Shown here in pieces: positions 33,378-39,494 of a stretch of DNA of 39,494 bases. Below the pieces are notes generated by a model. The model saw nothing but the letters and a program-made list of their open reading frames with translations, searched no databases and was not told the origin of the DNA. Every line of letters starts with the position of its first letter. Position 1 is the stretch's first letter. The position numbers and the translations under genes are program-made. The stretch is from Clostridiales bacterium (GTDB taxonomy: Bacteria; Bacillota; Clostridia; Christensenellales; Borkfalkiaceae), in assembly GCA_015069565.1 (NCBI GenBank), contig SVIJ01000008.1, positions 1 through 39,494 of the forward strand, written 5' to 3'.

Positions 33378-33946
33378 ACAGTCGGGTGCTCATCGAAGGA
33401 ATGATGCCCTATCGGGCATTAAATCGCCTGCATAGGGAAGGAATTTTCGTAAAAAAAGCCAAAAAAATCGAAAAAAATCAAATAATTTGCACAGTTGATG
33501 CGAAAGACGTGGAAAAAATTTTTGCAATTTATCCAAAGATGTGCTATAATGAGAGTAGGTATACGCCCTATACCGTCCAGCTTTTGCCCCTGTTTGGGTG
33601 GGGGAAAGTGTGGAATTCGGTTAAAAACCGAATGGGATTATTCGTCGGCTGTGGGATATTCTTGCTTGCGACGGCGTTTTCCGATAAGCTCGTTTTGCGG
33701 ACGGAGCTCGTCGGGGAAACGGGATACCGAGCGCAGGTGGAGCAGATTTTGCAAAGCCACGGCGTGAAGAGCTACACCGTTTATCCTATGGATAAAACGG
33801 ACCGAATTACGGCGGACGTTTTGCGCCTTGACGGGGTGAGCTTTTGCAGCGTCAAAAAGGTGGGGTCTACGCTCGTGGTGGAAGTTCGCTGTTCGCCGTT
33901 TGCGCCGACGGAAGACGAAGAAGACAAGGGCGAAGGACAAGATTAA
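33374..33946 (+). CDS. yqfD: Sporulation protein YqfD, short form
   Basis: Operon position; LNRLHREGIFVKKAKKIEKNQIICTVDAKDVEKIFAIYPKMCYN... GIFLLATAFSDKLVLRTELVG. Confidence 0.78.
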   Translation: MNSRVLIEGMMPYRALNRLHREGIFVKKAKKIEKNQIICTVDAKDVEKIFAIYPKMCYNESRYTPYTVQLLPLFGWGKVWNSVKNRMGLFVGCGIFLLATAFSDKLVLRTELVGETGYRAQVEQILQSHGVKSYTVYPMDKTDRITADVLRLDGVSFCSVKKVGSTLVVEVRCSPFAPTEDEEDKGEGQD

Positions 33947-34003
33947 AAAAGCCGAAGGGCGCGGGCGAGAAGCCCGTTATTCTATACGCGCGCAAACAAG
34001 CGC

Positions 34004-35068
34004 TTGCGTGGGCTCGTGATCGGGCGCATAATGCAGGCGAGAAAGCGCGCAGGGGAGAAAAAGTTGGCAAACGAAAAACGCGCGATTGATTTTGAGTCGA
34101 TCGAAAAGCTGTCGAAGGTGCTTGGCGCGTTCGACGAAAACTTAAACTTTCTGGCTCGGGAGCTGGACGTGATTCCGTACGTGGACGGGGTGAAGATCTG
34201 TCTGCAAGGGGAATCGGAAAACGTGCGCCTTGCGGCGCAGGTGCTCTCGTCCTTACTCACGCTTGCGGAAAACGGCGAGAGTGTGGACAAGGGCAGAATG
34301 GCGTACTGCATCGAGCTTGCGCGCGAAGGAAGAGCAGGCGAGATTGCCTGCCTTTGCGGCGGCGTGATTGCGGTCACGTCCAAGGGCAAGCAAATCAAGT
34401 GCAAGACGGTCGGGCAAAAGAGCTACGTGGAAGCGATTAAGAAGAACACGGTCACCTTTGGGGTCGGCCCTGCGGGTACGGGGAAGACGTACCTTGCGGT
34501 GTGTATGGCGGTGACGGCGTACAAGAGCAAGCAGGTGGACAAGATCATCTTGACCAGACCTGCGGTGGAAGCAGGGGAAAAGCTTGGGTTCCTGCCTGGG
34601 GACTTGCACGAGAAGGTGGATCCGTACCTGCGTCCGCTCTACGACGCTTTGCAGGAGCTTTTGGGGCTGGAAACGTATGCGAAGCTGATGGAGCGTGGGG
34701 ACATTGAAGTTGCCCCCCTTGCATACATGCGCGGTAGAACGCTGTCGAACGCGTTCATCATCTTGGACGAAGCGCAAAACACGACGAAGGAGCAAATGAA
34801 AATGTTCCTGACCCGTTTGGGGGAAGGGAGCAAGGCTGTGGTGACGGGCGACGTCACGCAGATGGACTTGCCTGACGGCAAGCAGAGCGGGCTTATTCAC
34901 GCGACGAAGATTTTGGACGGCGTGGAAGGGATCGCGGTAGAGCGGCTGACGGCGAAGGACGTCGTAAGACATCCGCTCGTAATGCGCATCATACGCGCGT
35001 ACGAGAAGGACGCGGAGAAAGCCGAAGGCGCGCAAAAGCAAAAGGAGAAAACAAAGGATGAACGGTAA
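34004..35068 (+). CDS. phoH: PhoH-family ATPase; start may be the TTG at 34064
   Basis: FGVGPAGTGKTYLAVCMAVTAYKSKQVDKIILTRPAVEAGEKLGFLPGDLHEKVDPYLRPLYDAL. Confidence 0.95.
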   Translation: MRGLVIGRIMQARKRAGEKKLANEKRAIDFESIEKLSKVLGAFDENLNFLARELDVIPYVDGVKICLQGESENVRLAAQVLSSLLTLAENGESVDKGRMAYCIELAREGRAGEIACLCGGVIAVTSKGKQIKCKTVGQKSYVEAIKKNTVTFGVGPAGTGKTYLAVCMAVTAYKSKQVDKIILTRPAVEAGEKLGFLPGDLHEKVDPYLRPLYDALQELLGLETYAKLMERGDIEVAPLAYMRGRTLSNAFIILDEAQNTTKEQMKMFLTRLGEGSKAVVTGDVTQMDLPDGKQSGLIHATKILDGVEGIAVERLTAKDVVRHPLVMRIIRAYEKDAEKAEGAQKQKEKTKDER

Positions 35069-36587
35069 GAAATTAGACTGGACGAAGCATAACGCCGCGG
35101 CAAGCATTGCGCTGTTCGTGGTGCATTTTATCGTCCTGGTGCTCGTTTCGTTCGTTTTGCTGTTATGGGGGAAGCTGGACACGCTCTCTGCGGAAATGAA
35201 CGAAAACGGCGCGGATTATCTGTACATGATTTTCTGCTTGTTGATGCTGACGGTCGTTATGTACACCTACTTTTTCTTTGAGAGCAGGGAAGTGTTGGCA
35301 AGCGGAAAATCCATCGCCCTGATTTTCACGATCTTGGACGTCTACATCATTTTGGCGTTTTTGATCGGACAGCAGGGCAACATTACGGCGGACGGGGTAT
35401 CCTATGGGATCTTTGCTCGGCCTGTGGCGCTCGTCGCGCTTTTGTCGCTGATGCTCGTGGGCAGAAAGGAAGCGATTTTCTTGAATATCGTAAGCGGCAT
35501 ACTTATGTTCCTTTTGGACATTGTAAGCGCAAGAATGGTGATTACGCAGACGGCGTATTCGTCGCTGATTATCACGTTTGTGGCAGGCATGTTCGCGATT
35601 TTCCTTGCGAGCCGCGCAAAAACGCGGTTTAGTATCGTGGTCGTGGGCGTGCTGATCGTTATCCCCATTATCATCATCATTTTCTTGCTTGAACTCACCA
35701 CGATTGTGGATATCTACGTCGATACGACGAGTGAAAAGTTCTGGCCGAATATGCTCATGCAAATGGGCTACGGGGTATTCGGCGCGATGATGTCGGCGGT
35801 GCTGTTCCTGTTTATCCTGCCTATATTCGAGTGGCTGTTCAACTGCTTGACGGCATACAGACTTCGTGAAATCACGGCGCACGACGCTCCCCTTTTGCGT
35901 AAGCTCCAACAGGAAGCGCCTGGCACGTTCAACCATTCGGTGATGGTGGCGCAGCTTGCGGAAGCGTGTGCGGCGGCGCTCGGCGAGAACGTCGATTACG
36001 CGCGCGCGGCGGCGTATTATCACGACGTGGGGAAATTGCACCAGCCCGAATACTTCACCGAAAACCAACAGGATCGAAACCTGCACGACGAATTGACCCC
36101 CGAGCTTTCGACGGACATTATCCGTTCGCACGCGCAGGACGGCGCGGGGCTGATTCGTTCCCACCGCCTGCCGCAGTTCTTGGCGGACGTGGCGTTGCAG
36201 CACCACGGCACGTTGCCCATTCGTTATTTCTACGCAAAGGCGCTGAAAATGACGGGCGGCGAGCTGAATATTGAAGATTTCTCGTACCCAGGTCCGAGAC
36301 CAAAGACAAAAATCGCGGCAATCATCATGATTGCGGACGGCTCGGAAGCGGCGGTGCGCGCGCTGCCTAAGCGTACGCCTGAGGACGTAGAAAAGGTGAT
36401 CCGCGGCGTGATTGAAGAGCGTATGGAGCTGGAACAGTTCTCCGATTGTAATATCACGATGCAGGATTTGACGATCATTCGTAAGACGCTGGTAGAAACG
36501 CTGTCGGGGGTATACCACCACCGCGTAAAATACCCTTCCATCAAGTACGGCAAGGGCGAAGACGGCGCGACGAAGGGGGAAGTATGA
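35058..36587 (+). CDS. pgpH: PgpH/YqfF-type 7TM-HD phosphohydrolase lacking the large extracellular domain
   Basis: Multiple TMs then EAPGTFNHSVMVAQLAEACAAALG... YYHDVGKLHQPEYFTENQ; operon context phoH-ybeY. Confidence 0.9.
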   Translation: MNGKKLDWTKHNAAASIALFVVHFIVLVLVSFVLLLWGKLDTLSAEMNENGADYLYMIFCLLMLTVVMYTYFFFESREVLASGKSIALIFTILDVYIILAFLIGQQGNITADGVSYGIFARPVALVALLSLMLVGRKEAIFLNIVSGILMFLLDIVSARMVITQTAYSSLIITFVAGMFAIFLASRAKTRFSIVVVGVLIVIPIIIIIFLLELTTIVDIYVDTTSEKFWPNMLMQMGYGVFGAMMSAVLFLFILPIFEWLFNCLTAYRLREITAHDAPLLRKLQQEAPGTFNHSVMVAQLAEACAAALGENVDYARAAAYYHDVGKLHQPEYFTENQQDRNLHDELTPELSTDIIRSHAQDGAGLIRSHRLPQFLADVALQHHGTLPIRYFYAKALKMTGGELNIEDFSYPGPRPKTKIAAIIMIADGSEAAVRALPKRTPEDVEKVIRGVIEERMELEQFSDCNITMQDLTIIRKTLVETLSGVYHHRVKYPSIKYGKGEDGATKGEV

Positions 36588-37063
36588 CGCAGTTTCGCTT
36601 CGATGTAGAGGACGAATTGTTTCCGAAGGAAAACGTAGAACGCTTAGAGTGGGCGTTCTCGGACGTGGTGGAAGCGGACTGTCCGCTTTGCTTTGAGTTC
36701 GTCTTTGTGGACGAAGACGAGATTCGCCGCCTGAACCGCGAAACGCGCGGTATCGACAAGGTGACGGACGTTTTAAGCTATCCGTCTTTGGACGGCATAA
36801 AGGGCAAAGCCCTTTTGGCAAAGGACTATCCGTTGGAGCTGGACGAAGACGGCGCGCTCTTTATCGGCTCGGTGGCGGTTTGTCACGCGCGCGCCAAGGA
36901 GCAAGCGGAAGAGTACGGACATTCGCTAAATAGAGAATTGCATTATTTGCTGACGCACGGCGTGCTTCATTGTCTTGGCTACGACCATATGTCGGACGAA
37001 GACAAGTCGGAGATGCGCGAAAGAGAAGAATACGTTTTGAAAAAATTAGGGATTGAACGATAA
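36584..37063 (+). CDS. ybeY: Endoribonuclease YbeY
   Basis: LNRETRGIDKVTDVLSYP; LLTHGVLHCLGYDHM. Confidence 0.95.
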   Translation: MTQFRFDVEDELFPKENVERLEWAFSDVVEADCPLCFEFVFVDEDEIRRLNRETRGIDKVTDVLSYPSLDGIKGKALLAKDYPLELDEDGALFIGSVAVCHARAKEQAEEYGHSLNRELHYLLTHGVLHCLGYDHMSDEDKSEMREREEYVLKKLGIER

Positions 37064-37957
37064 ATGAGAAGTGGATACGTTGCCGTAATCGGCAGAGCAA
37101 ACGCAGGAAAAAGCACGCTGATCAACGTAATGGTTGGGGAAAAGGTGAGCATTGTTTCCCCCAAGCCCCAGACGACGCGAGATCGCATTTTGGGGGTGCT
37201 GACGGAAGACGATTATCAAATCGTGTTCGTGGACACGCCTGGCATTTATAAGGCGAGAAACGAGCTTACCGACCGTATGATGCGTTCGGTGGAAACGAGC
37301 GCGCGGAGTGTGGATTATATCCTGTACGTCGTGGACGGTCACGACGGAATCGACGAAGAAGAATTTACGCTGATGAAAAAGTACAAGGACTTGGGTATCC
37401 CCATGGCGATTGCGTACACGAAGATTGACATTATGCCCAAGGAAAACATTCCCTTGGATATGGCGAAAATTTCGGACGCGGGGCTGGACTTGGACGTATT
37501 CCCCGTGTCGGCAAGAAAGGGCAGAAATATCAAGGCTTTGAAGGAGTTTTTGGCGGCGCAGCTCCCCGAAGGGGAGAAGGTCTTCGAGCAAGAGATCGTT
37601 TCGGATAAGAGCGAGAAGTTCATGGTTGCGGAAATCATGCGCGAGAAGATCCTTTTGAAGTTCGATAAGGAAATCCCCCACGGGATTGCAATCGTAATCA
37701 ACGTATTCCGCTTGCAGGAAAACGGGGTGTGGGAAATCAATCTCGACATCGTTTGCGAACGTGCGAGCCACAAGGCGATTTTGATCGGCAAGCAGGGCAA
37801 GGCAATCAAGGAAGTTTCGTCCTTTGCCCGTCAGGATATGGAAAAGTTCTTGGGCGCAAAGGTGTTCTTGACGACCTACGTCAAGGTCAAGGAAGACTGG
37901 CGTGACCGTCCCAACCTTTTGAAACAGTACGGCTACGAAGAAAAGGACGAATTTTAA
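37064..37957 (+). CDS. era: GTPase Era
   Basis: GYVAVIGRANAGKSTLINVMVGEKVSIVSPKPQTTRDRILGV; KH domain C-terminus. Confidence 0.97.
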   Translation: MRSGYVAVIGRANAGKSTLINVMVGEKVSIVSPKPQTTRDRILGVLTEDDYQIVFVDTPGIYKARNELTDRMMRSVETSARSVDYILYVVDGHDGIDEEEFTLMKKYKDLGIPMAIAYTKIDIMPKENIPLDMAKISDAGLDLDVFPVSARKGRNIKALKEFLAAQLPEGEKVFEQEIVSDKSEKFMVAEIMREKILLKFDKEIPHGIAIVINVFRLQENGVWEINLDIVCERASHKAILIGKQGKAIKEVSSFARQDMEKFLGAKVFLTTYVKVKEDWRDRPNLLKQYGYEEKDEF

Positions 37958-37960
37958 TTT

Positions 37961-38059
37961 TTCCACAACGCAAGGCAAAGCCTTGCAATTCACGACGGCA
38001 TAGCCGTCAATTCACGCCCATAGGGCAATTCACGAAACCGCAAGGTTTCAATTCACTTA
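37961..38059. repeat. Hairpin mosaic, AATTCACG-spacer family (copy 2d)
   Basis: CGCAAGGCaaaGCCTTGC AATTCACG ACGGCataGCCGT CAATTCACG CCCataGGG CAATTCACG AAACCgcaaGGTTT CAATTCAC. Confidence 0.8.
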
Positions 38060-38161
38060 AATAAAAGGCGACTTTTCCCCAGCCTTTGCGGCGGCTTTTT
38101 TCCACCCCTTCGCATACTCTGATTCCCCTTCACACAAACTGTGGAAAAGGGGGGTGAAGGT

Positions 38162-38281
38162 ATGAAGGACGGACGTGCGAAAAACGGCGCGGCATCGCTT
38201 GCTTGGGAAATGTTTGAAAAGACGGGCAGTATTGCCTATTATATGTTGTTTCTGGAACTCAACGGCGGTAAGCATCACTAA
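38162..38281 (+). CDS. yqzL: YqzL-like small protein (39 aa)
   Basis: MKDGRAKNGAASLAWEMFEKTGSIAYYMLFLELNGGKHH between era and recO. Confidence 0.65.
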   Translation: MKDGRAKNGAASLAWEMFEKTGSIAYYMLFLELNGGKHH

Positions 38282-38334
38282 AACAAAGAACTACCGCCAT
38301 CACCGCAAGAAAAAAACGGATCGGGAAAGGCGAA

Positions 38335-39057
38335 ATGGAATGGAAGACGGACGCCCTGATGCTCGGGGGGATCGATTATAAGGATCACGACAAACTGCTC
38401 ACGCTGTTCACAGCCGAGCGGGGCATCGTCTTTACAGGCATCAAGGGTGTGCGTAAGCCGAACGCCAAGCTTGCGTTTGCGGCGCAGCCGTTTGCCTTTG
38501 CCGAATACGTGCTTGTGGAAAAAGGGGACAACAATACGGTGAAATCCGCCTATTTATACGACGGATTTTACCCCTTGCGTTTGGACGTGGAGCGTTTTTA
38601 CGCGGCGAGCGGCATAGCCGCCGTTTGCCGAGCGATTGCGCCCGACGGCGAACGTCTACATTCCCTATTCGTTGCGACGGTGCAGGCGGTAAAAGAGCTT
38701 GCATACGCCGAAACGGACCCCATCGAAACGCTGGTCGGGTATATGCTGACTGCGGCGGGCGAAGCAGGGTACTACGTCGATTTGGACGGCTGCGGCATTT
38801 GCGGCAGTGAGATCGACGGTGAGCCCTATTTCGACTTTGACGCAGGGCATTTTACTTGCGCCGAGTGTTCGGTTGGCTCACGGGCGAGCGTGTCCACCTA
38901 TCACACGCTTCGAAAGTGCGCCGCTTTGGAATACGACGAGAGCAAAACGCCAGGTGGCAAAAAGCGCGCCTTACGCCTTATGAAGGCGTTTCTCGAAAGC
39001 AAGACGGACACGGAGCTTGCTTGCATCGGGGAACTTTTGCAAATTTGTACCGAGTGA
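38335..39057 (+). CDS. recO: DNA repair protein RecO
   Basis: MEWKTDALMLGGIDYKDHDKLLTLFTAERGIVFTGIKGVRKPNAKLAFAAQPFAFAEYVL; CGIC...C..C zinc site. Confidence 0.93.
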   Translation: MEWKTDALMLGGIDYKDHDKLLTLFTAERGIVFTGIKGVRKPNAKLAFAAQPFAFAEYVLVEKGDNNTVKSAYLYDGFYPLRLDVERFYAASGIAAVCRAIAPDGERLHSLFVATVQAVKELAYAETDPIETLVGYMLTAAGEAGYYVDLDGCGICGSEIDGEPYFDFDAGHFTCAECSVGSRASVSTYHTLRKCAALEYDESKTPGGKKRALRLMKAFLESKTDTELACIGELLQICTE

Positions 39058-39099
39058 GATTTTTCACAAGGGAAGACGCCAAAAGTAAGGAGAAAAAAG

Positions 39100-39494
39100 A
39101 TGGCAACGGTAGAAGAAGAAAAGAAGGCAAAAAAGCCCCGCGCGGTCAAAAAGACGGGGGCAGGTACGAAGTCAGTAGCGGAAGAAAAGCCGAAGAAAAA
39201 GTCGGCGGCCGCAAAAAAGACGGAAGAAGTCAAGGAAGAAACGCCTGCTGTAAAGCAGGAAGAAAAGGCGGTGGAAGCGCCCAAAAAAGCGCCTGCAAAG
39301 CGTACGCGTAAAAAGGCGGCTGAGCCTGCAAAAGCGGAAGAGCCCTTAGCGGCGGCAGAACCTGCAAGGGTAGAAGAACCGAAAGCGGAAGAGCCGAAAA
39401 AGCGCGGCCGCAAAAAGAAGTCGGAAGCGCCGAAAGCGGAAGAAGCAAAGGCAGACGAAGTAAAGGCAGAAGCGCCTGCAAAGGAGATCGGAAG
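39100..39494 (+). CDS. Lys/Ala/Glu-rich low-complexity protein, 3' truncated by the window end
   Basis: AAGGAG RBS; MATVEEEKKAKKPRAVKKTGAGTKS... KKRGRKKKSEAPKAEEAKADE; no stop before the end. Confidence 0.65.
   Translation, partial: MATVEEEKKAKKPRAVKKTGAGTKSVAEEKPKKKSAAAKKTEEVKEETPAVKQEEKAVEAPKKAPAKRTRKKAAEPAKAEEPLAAAEPARVEEPKAEEPKKRGRKKKSEAPKAEEAKADEVKAEAPAKEIG

Noticed and set aside
35163-36821. 552-aa minus-strand ORF
   Set aside because: Antisense to pgpH and ybeY; Arg/His/Gln-rich shadow ORF.

Overview
The window reads as a chromosomal segment of a spore-forming, Clostridia-like Firmicute, possibly a whole contig. Housekeeping genes: rplM-rpsI, trmL, lgt, a nicotinate phosphoribosyltransferase, lspA, an rluD-like synthase, a DUF512 radical-SAM-like gene, der, plsY, phoH, pgpH/yqfF, ybeY, era, yqzL-like, recO, ssrA (tmRNA) and tRNA-Gly(CCC). 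Sporulation genes: spoIIR, sleB, ypeB, yqfC, yqfD and a DUF421/DUF4363 pair. Accessory genes: MscS channel, GH78 rhamnosidase, BspA-like LRR lipoprotein, PD-(D/E)XK-like nuclease and several lipoproteins. A THF riboswitch precedes a FolT-type ECF transporter gene. The most unusual material is between the genes: (i) three kinds of 'hairpin-spacer arrays', in which a near-constant 8-9 nt spacer alternates with different short perfect palindromes; (ii) a 279-bp MITE-like element with 25-bp terminal inverted repeats; (iii) a dispersed palindromic motif GGGGCAGGTAYGCG, found as one full palindrome and as half-copies in leaders and inside ORFs. The last 10 nt equal the start of the Illumina adapter, so the 3' end may be an assembly artefact. 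All calls come from reading the sequence; no database search was run.
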